Assembly: GCA_003454835.1 (NCBI GenBank)
Contig: DMTA01000139.1
Span: 1 to 11,259 of the forward strand
DNA: 11,259 nt
Reading direction: 5' to 3'
Origin: Achromobacter sp.
GTDB taxonomy: Bacteria > Pseudomonadota > Gammaproteobacteria > Burkholderiales > Burkholderiaceae_B
The translations under genes and the position numbers were made by a program. Each line of letters opens with the position of its first letter. Within the stretch, counting starts at the first letter, position 1. Under the pieces are notes generated by a model. That model was not told where the DNA came from and searched no databases. It saw only the letters and a list, made by a program, of their open reading frames with translations. Shown here one piece after another: positions 5,022-10,647 of the stretch.

Positions 5022-7487
5022 TCAGTGGCGCTTGCGGGTGGCCGACTTGGCGGGCGCGGCCCGCTGTGTCGCCTTGGGCGGCTTGCTGGCCTTTTTGGCC
5101 GCGGCGCGCCGCTCCTTGGCGGTCTGGCCCTTCAGGCCCGCGGGCTTGGGGGACGCAGCCTTCTTGACCCGGCGCATGGGCTCATCGGGTCCGCGCGCCG
5201 CCGCCTTGCGCAGCGCGTCGAAACTCGTACCCTGCACCAGGCGGAACTCGATGCGGCGCGCCTCCAGATCCACGCGCGACACCTGCACCTGCACCTTGTC
5301 GGTCAGGCGGTAGCGCATGCCGGTGCGTTCGCCCCGCAGCTCGTGCAAGGCGTCGTTGAACTGGAAGTACTCGCCGCCCAGCTCGGAGACGTGCACCAGG
5401 CCCTCAACGTGCAGCGTGTCCAGGGTGACGAAGATGCCGAAGCTTGCCACGCCCGTGACCGTGCCGCTGAAGTCTTCGCCCACGCGTTCCTTGACGAACC
5501 AGCACTTGAGCCAGGCCTCGACATCGCGCGACGCCTCGTCGGCGCGGCGCTCGCTGGCCGACAGCACCAGGCCCATCTTTTCCCAGATGGCGTGCTCGTG
5601 CTCGCGCTGCGTGCGGCCGATGACGACGGCGTGGTCGTCCAGGCTGGGCACATACCGCTGCCCTGCCAGCAGCGCCTTGATAACCCGGTGCGTGAGCAGG
5701 TCAGGATACCGGCGGATCGGCGAGGTGAAGTGGCTGTAGCCCGGATAGGACAGGCCGAAGTGACCCATGTTGTCGGGGCTGTACACGGCCTGCTGCATGG
5801 AACGCAGGCACATGGTCTGCAGCAGCTGGTAGTCGGGACGCCCGCGAACGGAGTCGAGGAAATCGCCGTAATCCTTGGCTGTGGGCGTTTCGCCGCCGCC
5901 CAGCGACAGCCCCATCGTGCGCAGGAATTCGCGCAGCGATTGCAGGCGTTCCGGCGTGGGACCTTCGTGGATGCGGTACAGGCCGGGATGCTTGCTGCGC
6001 GTCATGAAGTCCGCCGCGCAGGTGTTGGCGGCCAGCATGCACTCTTCGATCAGCTTGTGCGCATCGTTGCGCACGGACGGCACGATCTGTTCGATGCGGC
6101 CAAGTTCGTTGCAGACGATCTTGGTTTCAACGGTGTCGAAGTCAATGGCGCCACGCTTCTTGCGGCCTTGCGACAGCACCTGGAACAGCTCGTACAAATG
6201 CTGGACCTGCGGCATCACGCTGCGCATCGCGTGCGCGGCGGGACCGCCCGGCTGCTGCAGCGCCGCCCAGATGTTGGTGTAGGTCGTGCGGGCATGGGAG
6301 TGCATGACCGCGTTGTAGAACTGGTACGCCGTGACCGTGCCGGCCTTGGCGCCGCTGGCCGGGATAACCATGTCGCACACCAGCACCAGGCGGTCGACGT
6401 CCGGATTCAGCGAACACAGACCGTTGGACAACGACTCGGGCAGCATGGGAATGACCCGGCGCGGGAAGTACACGCTGGTGCCGCGCTCGATTGCATCGTC
6501 GTCCAGCGCATCGCCCGGACGCACGTAGTGGCTGACGTCGGCAATGGCCACCAACAGGCGCCAGCCCGGACGCTTGCGCTGTCCCGTGCCCAGCTCCACC
6601 GGCTCGCAATACACCGCGTCGTCGAAGTCGCGGGCGTCCTCGCCGTCGATGGTGATGAGCGGTACGTCGCGCAGGTCGACCCGGTCTTTCAGGTCGGACT
6701 TGCGCACGGTGTCGGGCAGGCGCGCGGCCTGCTTCAAGGCGCCATCCGTGAAGTCGACCGGCACGTCGAACTTGCGCACGGCAATTTCGATTTCCATGCC
6801 GGGATCGTCGATCTCGCCCAGCACCTCGGCCACGCGGCCCAGCGGCTGCGTGTGGCGCGTGGGCTGCGCCATGATTTCCACGGCAACCACCTGCCCGTGC
6901 TGAGCGCCATTGGTGTCGCTGGGCGGAATCAGGATGTCGTGCTTGATGCGCTGATCTTCGGGCACGACGATGGACAGACCATGCTCGTGCAGAAAGCGCC
7001 CCACCAGCTTGTTGGTGCGGCGCTCGATGACTTCGACGATGGTGCCTTCCGGCTTGCCCCGGTATTCGCCGCCCGGCTTGACCAGCACGCGGTCGCCATG
7101 CAGCACCTTGAGCATTTCGCGGGGGGACAGGAACAGATCCGGACCGCCGTCATCGCGCAGCAAAAATCCGAAGCCGTCGCGATGACCCAGCACCTTGCCC
7201 GCCACGAAGTCGAGCTTGGTCGCCAGCAGCAGCACGCCCTTGCGGTTGGGCAGCAACTGCCCGTCGCGCTCCATGGCGCCCAGGCGGCGTTCAAACCCCA
7301 CCAACGTCGCCTCGCGCTCGACGCCCATGCGCTCAGCCAGCTCAGCCGGAGACAACGGCGAACCCGCGGCGCGCAGCGCTGTCAGGATGGCTTCACGGGA
7401 CGGAACATCAGGGTCGAAGTCCGGCGGCGCTTCGGGCAAGGGTGTTGATCTGTTCTTATTGGATTCGTTATTCGATCGTTTTGCCAA
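5022..7487 (-). CDS. rnr: Ribonuclease R
   Basis: This 821-residue protein is a full-length RNase R, the processive 3'-5' exoribonuclease that degrades structured mRNA, rRNA and tmRNA-tagged messages in the cytosol. In order it has a winged-helix region (about 30-90), cold-shock-type domains (about 92-225, starting AGKVLGHRDGFGFL), the RNB catalytic domain (about 265-600), an S1 domain (about 673-752) and a Lys/Arg/Ala-rich tail (about 763-821) like the basic tail that helps RNase R open duplex RNA. The catalytic motif TIDGEDARDFDDAVYC places Asp281, Asp287, Asp289 and Asp290, matching E. coli Asp272, 278, 280 and 281. The conserved SPIRRYPDLLTHR follows later. The start is TTG at 7487: no ATG or GTG lies nearby in frame, the next Met is 54, and GGAA lies about 10 nt upstream. 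The promoter overlaps that of the divergent tRNA-Leu gene. rlmB is downstream. Confidence 0.96.
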   Translation of the reverse strand: MAKRSNNESNKNRSTPLPEAPPDFDPDVPSREAILTALRAAGSPLSPAELAERMGVEREATLVGFERRLGAMERDGQLLPNRKGVLLLATKLDFVAGKVLGHRDGFGFLLRDDGGPDLFLSPREMLKVLHGDRVLVKPGGEYRGKPEGTIVEVIERRTNKLVGRFLHEHGLSIVVPEDQRIKHDILIPPSDTNGAQHGQVVAVEIMAQPTRHTQPLGRVAEVLGEIDDPGMEIEIAVRKFDVPVDFTDGALKQAARLPDTVRKSDLKDRVDLRDVPLITIDGEDARDFDDAVYCEPVELGTGQRKRPGWRLLVAIADVSHYVRPGDALDDDAIERGTSVYFPRRVIPMLPESLSNGLCSLNPDVDRLVLVCDMVIPASGAKAGTVTAYQFYNAVMHSHARTTYTNIWAALQQPGGPAAHAMRSVMPQVQHLYELFQVLSQGRKKRGAIDFDTVETKIVCNELGRIEQIVPSVRNDAHKLIEECMLAANTCAADFMTRSKHPGLYRIHEGPTPERLQSLREFLRTMGLSLGGGETPTAKDYGDFLDSVRGRPDYQLLQTMCLRSMQQAVYSPDNMGHFGLSYPGYSHFTSPIRRYPDLLTHRVIKALLAGQRYVPSLDDHAVVIGRTQREHEHAIWEKMGLVLSASERRADEASRDVEAWLKCWFVKERVGEDFSGTVTGVASFGIFVTLDTLHVEGLVHVSELGGEYFQFNDALHELRGERTGMRYRLTDKVQVQVSRVDLEARRIEFRLVQGTSFDALRKAAARGPDEPMRRVKKAASPKPAGLKGQTAKERRAAAKKASKPPKATQRAAPAKSATRKRH

Positions 7488-7509
7488 AGCTAAATTTTCC
7501 GTATATAAT
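7481..7509 (+). promoter_or_regulatory. Promoter for the first tRNA-Leu
   Basis: TTGCCA (7481-7486, 5/6) and a perfect TATAAT (7504-7509) are 17 bp apart, followed by a GC-rich discriminator (GCGCAGC) typical of stable-RNA promoters. The start would be near 7516, about 207 nt before the tRNA. The -35 hexamer overlaps the TTG start codon of divergent rnr (7487-7485). Confidence 0.65.
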
Positions 7510-7533
7510 GCGCAGCTTCTGTGGTTCGCCCAA
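7505..7533 (-). promoter_or_regulatory. Candidate rnr promoter, overlapping the tRNA-Leu promoter
   Basis: On the minus strand TTGGGC (7533-7528) and CATTAT (7510-7505) are 17 bp apart; the -10 matches 4/6. The start would be near 7498, leaving a leader of only about 11 nt before the rnr TTG, which is just enough to include the GGAA sequence. The same AT-rich block forms the -10 of the plus-strand promoter. Confidence 0.45.
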
Positions 7534-7722
7534 GGCTGAACACTGAAGCAGAAATGGTCAGAAAGGTTTCAAAAATCGGTTCAAAACCCGGTTTGAAAAA
7601 ACCGATTGTAAAACCAACTGCATTCGGACGCATGGATTAGTTCAAAGCTAGCTGATTAGTTCTGAACCGACCCAAGTGACTGGAACGCAGCGTAGCACAT
7701 AGTTCTGACAGTATCTTTCAGT
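7516..7722 (+). other. Unassigned leader between rnr and the first tRNA-Leu
   Basis: About 207 nt lie between the plus-strand start site and the tRNA, with no credible ORF. They can fold: AATCGGTT (7574-7581) pairs with AACCGATT (7600-7607), and inside or in competition TTCAAA (7580-7585) pairs with TTTGAA (7592-7597) around ACCCGG. GATTAGTTC occurs twice, at 7635-7643 and 7654-7662. A weak second -10 (CATAGT, 7698-7703) lies close to the tRNA but lacks a matching -35. No T-run follows the hairpins, so they are not obvious terminators. Confidence 0.45.
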
Positions 7723-7807
7723 GCCCAGGTGGCGGAATTGGTAGACGCGCACGGTTCAGGTCCGTGTGCCGCAAGGTGTGGAGGTTCGAGTCCTCTCCTG
7801 GGCACCA
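7723..7807 (+). tRNA. tRNA-Leu (anticodon CAG), copy 1
   Basis: This is an 85-nt class II tRNA with a long variable arm. Acceptor GCCCAGG pairs with CCTGGGC, the anticodon stem CACGG/CCGTG holds the loop TTCAGGT with anticodon CAG, and the T-arm GAGG-TTCGAGT-CCTC is standard. CCA is encoded. It reads CUG, the main leucine codon of GC-rich genomes. It is identical over all 85 nt to the copy at 8849-8933. Confidence 0.97.
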
Positions 7808-7856
7808 CGGAATTCTAATCAAGGCAGTTTTCAACTGGCTTGGTGAAATAAGGCTA

Positions 7857-7892
7857 AAAAGCCCCGGAAATCGAAAGGTTTCCGGGGCTTTT
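7857..7892. terminator. Bidirectional terminator between tRNA-Leu copy 1 and the DTW gene
   Basis: AAAAGCCCCGGAAA (7857-7870) and TTTCCGGGGCTTTT (7879-7892) form a perfect 14-bp stem around an 8-nt loop. T-runs follow on both strands, so it should stop the plus-strand tRNA transcript and the minus-strand DTW-gene transcript. Confidence 0.9.
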
Positions 7893-7913
7893 GCTTTTGT
7901 ATTTGCTTTGCGC

Positions 7914-7991
7914 GATTGCTTGCCGTGATTGCTTGCCATAACTACTTGCCATGACTGCTTGCCATAACTACGTGCCATGACTGCTTGCCGG
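7914..7991. repeat. Six tandem 13-bp repeats
   Basis: Units start at 7914, 7927, 7940, 7953, 7966 and 7979, all exactly 13 bp with no indels. The plus-strand pattern is (G/A)A(T/C)T(G/A)CTTGCCAT. GACTGCTTGCCAT-like and AACTACTTGCCAT-like units alternate in the middle, giving a 26-bp higher-order period. On the minus strand most units begin ATGGCA. The array lies between the DTW-gene stop and the shared terminator, so it should be transcribed as that gene's 3' untranslated region. I know of no function for it. Confidence 0.9.
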
Positions 7992-8076
7992 AATCTGCGC
8001 GCGCGCTTTGCCATCGAATCCAAAGCTCACACCTAAGCTCGCGCCAGACACCAGCACCGCACTCCCCTTGCTTCGG

Positions 8077-8688
8077 TTATCGCCAGGGCACCTTGCGATT
8101 CAAATGATGACGCGCATACAGATCCGCACCCATGCCGTCGATCTGCCCATCAATCAACGCCTCGAATGGCGCAAGCAGCGCATCGAAGTTGCGCGGCGCC
8201 TCGATGGCGTTCAGCGCGTGCGTCACGGCCTCGATCGTGGACAGCGCGCCCGCCACGTCGGCATGCCGCACCCGGTATCGTGTCGATAACCCCGGCGGCA
8301 GCATCACCCGAGGCAGTGCGGCAAGCGCCGGATTGATGTGCAGCAGCTTGCGCGCATGACCCCATGTGCCGTCCGGCACGATCAGCCGGATGGGCATGTC
8401 CAGATCCTGGCCATAGCCCGGCGTCAGCACCTCGGCGCCCTCCCCGGGAAACAGCAATCGCGGCGCATGGCCGGGCGCTGCCCAGTCCGACTCCGAAAAA
8501 TACTCCCCCACCACGCGGCGCGCACCAGCCAGGCCCAGCACCGCGAGCCGCGCCGTGTTCAACGCGTGGCGCGCTTCGCTGGGATGCTGCAGGACCACCA
8601 CACTGGTACGGCAGGACAACGACGGGATCAAAGCGCAAAGGCAGTGCGACAACGGGCGCAGGCAGCGCGTACAGAGGGCTCGAGACAT
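8077..8688 (-). CDS. tapT: DTW-domain tRNA-uridine aminocarboxypropyltransferase (TapT/YfiP family)
   Basis: This 203-residue protein belongs to the DTW family, whose E. coli member TapT moves the 3-amino-3-carboxypropyl group of S-adenosylmethionine to uridine 47 of several tRNAs (acp3U47). Numbered from ATG 8688, an N-terminal metal-binding knuckle has Cys6, Cys9, Cys16 and Cys18 (CTRCLRPLSHCLC). VVVLQHPSE follows at about 29-37. The DTW signature is Asp106-Gly-Thr108-Trp109 (VPDGTWGHARKL), and LSTIEA at 149-154 is the second conserved motif. A GTG start 13 codons upstream (8727) is possible, but family members begin close to the CxxC and no ribosome-binding site is seen at either start. 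The gene sits between two identical tRNA-Leu genes on the opposite strand. Class II leucine tRNAs are not expected substrates, so the proximity may be coincidental. A TATAGT just upstream suggests a nearly leaderless mRNA. Confidence 0.9.
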   Translation of the reverse strand: MSRALCTRCLRPLSHCLCALIPSLSCRTSVVVLQHPSEARHALNTARLAVLGLAGARRVVGEYFSESDWAAPGHAPRLLFPGEGAEVLTPGYGQDLDMPIRLIVPDGTWGHARKLLHINPALAALPRVMLPPGLSTRYRVRHADVAGALSTIEAVTHALNAIEAPRNFDALLAPFEALIDGQIDGMGADLYARHHLNRKVPWR

Positions 8689-8695
8689 GGGCGAC

Positions 8696-8701
8696 ACTAT
8701 A
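8696..8701 (-). promoter_or_regulatory. Possible -10 element of tapT
   Basis: TATAGT (5/6 to consensus) on the minus strand ends 7 nt before the tapT ATG, so transcription would begin at or one base before the start codon. The -35 region at 17-18 bp is GC-rich and matches poorly. An A/T-rich stretch lies further upstream (8730-8747). Confidence 0.35.
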
Positions 8702-8757
8702 TCGAAAGCGGCCTGCTCGCGGCCCACTCAAAAAAAGTGAAAAAAAAGCAGCATGAC

Positions 8758-8786
8758 TTGCACACATCAAAAAAAGTGTGCATAAT
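8758..8786 (+). promoter_or_regulatory. Promoter for the second tRNA-Leu, with A-tracts upstream
   Basis: TTGCAC (8758-8763) and CATAAT (8781-8786, 5/6) are 17 bp apart; the start would be near 8793, about 56 nt before the tRNA. Two A-tracts (8730-8736 and 8740-8747), about one helical turn apart, fall at roughly -63 to -46, where an UP element would bind the RNA polymerase alpha subunit. TGCACAC (8759-8765) and GTGTGCA (8776-8782) form a 7-bp inverted repeat, 17 bp centre to centre, across both hexamers and a third A-tract. Confidence 0.55.
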
Positions 8787-8848
8787 CTCGTTCCTCTGCT
8801 GCTGAACACGAAACGAAGCGAAAGCGACGCAACATGTAAAGCAACAGC

Positions 8849-8933
8849 GCCCAGGTGGCGGAATTGGTAGACGCGCACGGTTCAGGTCCGTGTGCCGCAA
8901 GGTGTGGAGGTTCGAGTCCTCTCCTGGGCACCA
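8849..8933 (+). tRNA. tRNA-Leu (anticodon CAG), copy 2
   Basis: The sequence is identical to the copy at 7723-7807 over all 85 nt, including anticodon loop TTCAGGT and encoded CCA. The flanks differ completely, so the duplication covers the gene but not its promoter or terminator. It is followed by a short hairpin and a strong terminator. Confidence 0.97.
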
Positions 8934-8940
8934 ATTACTA

Positions 8941-8964
8941 CATCACGAGGTACCTGTCGTGATG
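8941..8964 (+). other. Hairpin in the tRNA-Leu copy 2 trailer
   Basis: CATCACGA and TCGTGATG form a perfect 8-bp stem around an 8-nt loop, starting 8 nt after the CCA end and 10 nt before the terminator. It has no T-run. It could mark a processing point in the precursor 3' trailer. Confidence 0.5.
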
Positions 8965-8973
8965 CGCCAAAAG

Positions 8974-9007
8974 AAAAACCCCGAATGCGAAAGCGTTCGG
9001 GGTTTTT
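8974..9007. terminator. Bidirectional terminator between tRNA-Leu copy 2 and the GNAT gene
   Basis: AAAAACCCCGAA (8974-8985) pairs with TTCGGGGTTTTT (8996-9007). The stem can extend by a T-G and two G-C pairs to a GAAA (GNRA) tetraloop. T-runs on both strands fit the converging plus-strand tRNA and minus-strand acetyltransferase transcripts. Confidence 0.9.
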
Positions 9008-9107
9008 GCTTTGTGCGCGCGTTTTTCGTTTTGGTGGTGCGATTATTTGTTTTGCAGGCGCGGGCTTTCGCTTCGTGCGGGCCCGGCCTTGCGCTTTTTC
9101 GTGGGCC

Positions 9108-9133
9108 GCACCGCAGCCCATCGGCTGCGGTGC
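9108..9133 (-). other. Perfect 11-bp hairpin after the GNAT gene
   Basis: GCACCGCAGCC and GGCTGCGGTGC form an 11-bp stem with a 4-nt loop, starting 16 bp after the acetyltransferase stop. No T-run follows on the minus strand, so it looks more like an mRNA 3'-end stabiliser or a weak terminator placed before the stronger one at 8974-9007. Confidence 0.55.
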
Positions 9134-9149
9134 ATGACGGTTCGGCGCC

Positions 9150-9593
9150 CTACTTCAACGTGCGCGTCATCACCACGTGCGGAATGCCGGCCTCGACAAA
9201 CTCCTCGCCTTCGGCCTTGAAGCCATGGGCCTCGTAAAAGCCGGCGGCGTGCGTCTGCGCATGCAGCACCAGCATGCGATGGCCGTCGCCGTGCCCCTGG
9301 CCAATGAGCGCATCGAGCAACTGTCCGCCCACGCCCATGCCGCGCGCCCGCTTGTGCACCGCCATCCGGCCAATGTGACCGTCAGGCAAGAGGCGCCCCG
9401 TGCCCATCGGCGTGCCATCGGGTCCGTAAGCCACGGCGTGCACGGACACGGCATCGTCGTCGTCCATCTCAATTTCCGGCGGCACGTTCTGCTCGACCAC
9501 GAACACGGCATGGCGCACTGAATAAGCGTCGTCGCGCAAGCGATCCCAAGTTCCCAACGCGATACGCACCGTTGTTTGTCTATTGGCCGACAT
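9150..9593 (-). CDS. GNAT family N-acetyltransferase
   Basis: This 147-residue protein fills a single GNAT domain and should transfer acetyl from acetyl-CoA to an amine; the acceptor is unknown. VRHAVFVVEQNVPPEIEMDDDD at about 26-47 is the acceptor-side segment seen in ElaA/YjcF-like members. GRLLPDGHIGRMAVHKRARGMGVGGQLL at about 66-93 gives the beta4 strand and motif A, with Arg82-x-x-Gly85-x-Gly87 to bind the CoA pyrophosphate. HAQTHAAGFYEAHGF at about 111-125 is motif B, with Tyr120 at the usual general-acid position. The ATG at 9593 follows a GGGGAAGGAT purine run. It is transcribed away from the EamA gene across a 118-bp divergent gap and ends toward tRNA-Leu copy 2. No neighbour points to a substrate. 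Confidence 0.92.
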   Translation of the reverse strand: MSANRQTTVRIALGTWDRLRDDAYSVRHAVFVVEQNVPPEIEMDDDDAVSVHAVAYGPDGTPMGTGRLLPDGHIGRMAVHKRARGMGVGGQLLDALIGQGHGDGHRMLVLHAQTHAAGFYEAHGFKAEGEEFVEAGIPHVVMTRTLK

Positions 9594-9711
9594 ATCCTTC
9601 CCCTACGTTGCAGCAAATGAATAACCGAATCCTACGCCGCATTTTGGCAGGGATGAAGAACGCGCGAAAAGGGGTACGATCGCGGCTTGCCCTTGCCGCC
9701 CCTGGTCCGCC

Positions 9712-10614
9712 ATGACGCCTGCCGCACCCCCTGCCTGGTTGAAAGCCGCACCCGCGCTCTTTCTCGTGCTGTGGTCCAGCGGCTTTGTCGTATTGAAGGT
9801 GGGCCTGGCCTACGCCGATCCGCTCACGTTTCTCGCGCTGCGTTACGCCTGCGTGCTGCTGATCCTGACGCCCCTGTTGCTGGCGCTTCGCCCGCCGATC
9901 CCCACACGCGTCAGCGCATGGGGACATCTCGCCATGGTCGGTTTGCTGTTGCAGGCCGGCTACTTCTGCTTCACCTACCTGTCGCTCAAGCAGGGCATGT
10001 CGGCGGGCGGGGTGGCCCTCATCACTTCGCTACAACCCATCTTGATCGGGCTGCTGGCGCCCGCCCTAGCGCATGAACGTGTCGACGCACGGCGCTGGGC
10101 TGGATTGGCGCTGGGCGTGACGGGCGCCGCGCTGGTGATCGTGGCCAAGGCCTCGATCGATGTGCTTGCGCCATTGGGACTGACTTTCGCGGTCGGGGCC
10201 TTGCTCTGCCTGACCGGCGGCACGCTCTACGAAAAGCGCTTCGGCACCCAGATCCATCCGGTCGCATCCAACTTCGTCCAATACGGCGTCGGACTTGCCG
10301 TGTCCGCGCCGCTGGCGTTCTGGCTTGAACCGATGCACATCGACTGGACGGGCCCGTTGCTGGGCTCGCTGGCGTATCTGGTGGTCGGCAATTCGCTCGT
10401 CGCCATCACCTTGCTGCTGGCGATGATCCGCCACGGCGAAGCATCGCGCGTGTCCGCGCTGTTCTTCCTGGTGCCGCCGTGCACGGCGATCATTGCGCTG
10501 CTGATCCTGCGCGAACCCATCCCGCCGCTGGCCTGGCCCGGCATGGCGCTGGCCGCGCTGGGCATCCTGCTGGTCACCCGCAAAACGGGCAAGACCGGCG
10601 ACGACGGCAAGTAG
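9712..10614 (+). CDS. EamA/DMT-superfamily inner-membrane exporter
   Basis: This 300-residue protein has the size and pattern of the 10-TMS drug/metabolite transporter family: two repeated EamA halves of about five hydrophobic helices each. The first helix starts APALFLVLWSSGFVVLKVGL (13-32), a typical EamA opening. ALRYACVLLIL follows, and the first half ends with GVTGAALVIVAK near 138-149. The second half runs from about 153 to GMALAALGILLVTRK near 291, with a conserved LVPPCTAIIALLILREP near the end. Members export amino acids or other metabolites, but the substrate cannot be read from the sequence. The ATG at 9712 lacks a clear ribosome-binding site. A TACGAT at 9675-9680 may be the -10, with no good -35. 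The C-terminus is short and charged (TGKTGDDGK). An AEC permease gene follows after 33 bp and may share its transcript. Confidence 0.93.
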   Translation: MTPAAPPAWLKAAPALFLVLWSSGFVVLKVGLAYADPLTFLALRYACVLLILTPLLLALRPPIPTRVSAWGHLAMVGLLLQAGYFCFTYLSLKQGMSAGGVALITSLQPILIGLLAPALAHERVDARRWAGLALGVTGAALVIVAKASIDVLAPLGLTFAVGALLCLTGGTLYEKRFGTQIHPVASNFVQYGVGLAVSAPLAFWLEPMHIDWTGPLLGSLAYLVVGNSLVAITLLLAMIRHGEASRVSALFFLVPPCTAIIALLILREPIPPLAWPGMALAALGILLVTRKTGKTGDDGK

Positions 10615-10647
10615 AATGAGCGCCTTTCCGCCCTCGCGCCCTCGCCC

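Noticed and set aside
4938..7448. 836-codon plus-strand open frame
   Set aside because: It lies opposite rnr, whose RNB catalytic motif and S1 domain are unmistakable. The antisense product has a His/Arg/Ala-rich composition typical of a GC-rich shadow frame.
7574..7607. Attenuator terminator in the tRNA-Leu leader
   Set aside because: The hairpin is AT-rich and has no T-run after it on the plus strand.
7914..7991. CRISPR array
   Set aside because: The units are contiguous 13-mers without spacers and no cas gene is present.
7718..8023. Minus-strand frame of about 100 codons across tRNA-Leu copy 1, a similar one across copy 2 (8697-8900), and small frames across tRNA-Val
   Set aside because: They translate tRNA, terminator and repeat sequence. 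The shared peptide ends (PPGR/PPGH) come from the identical tRNA genes.
7723..8933. Genomic island or prophage with tRNA-Leu as a duplicated attachment site
   Set aside because: The repeats are complete functional tRNA genes, each with its own promoter and terminator. The insert holds only tapT, with no integrase, excisionase or phage gene.
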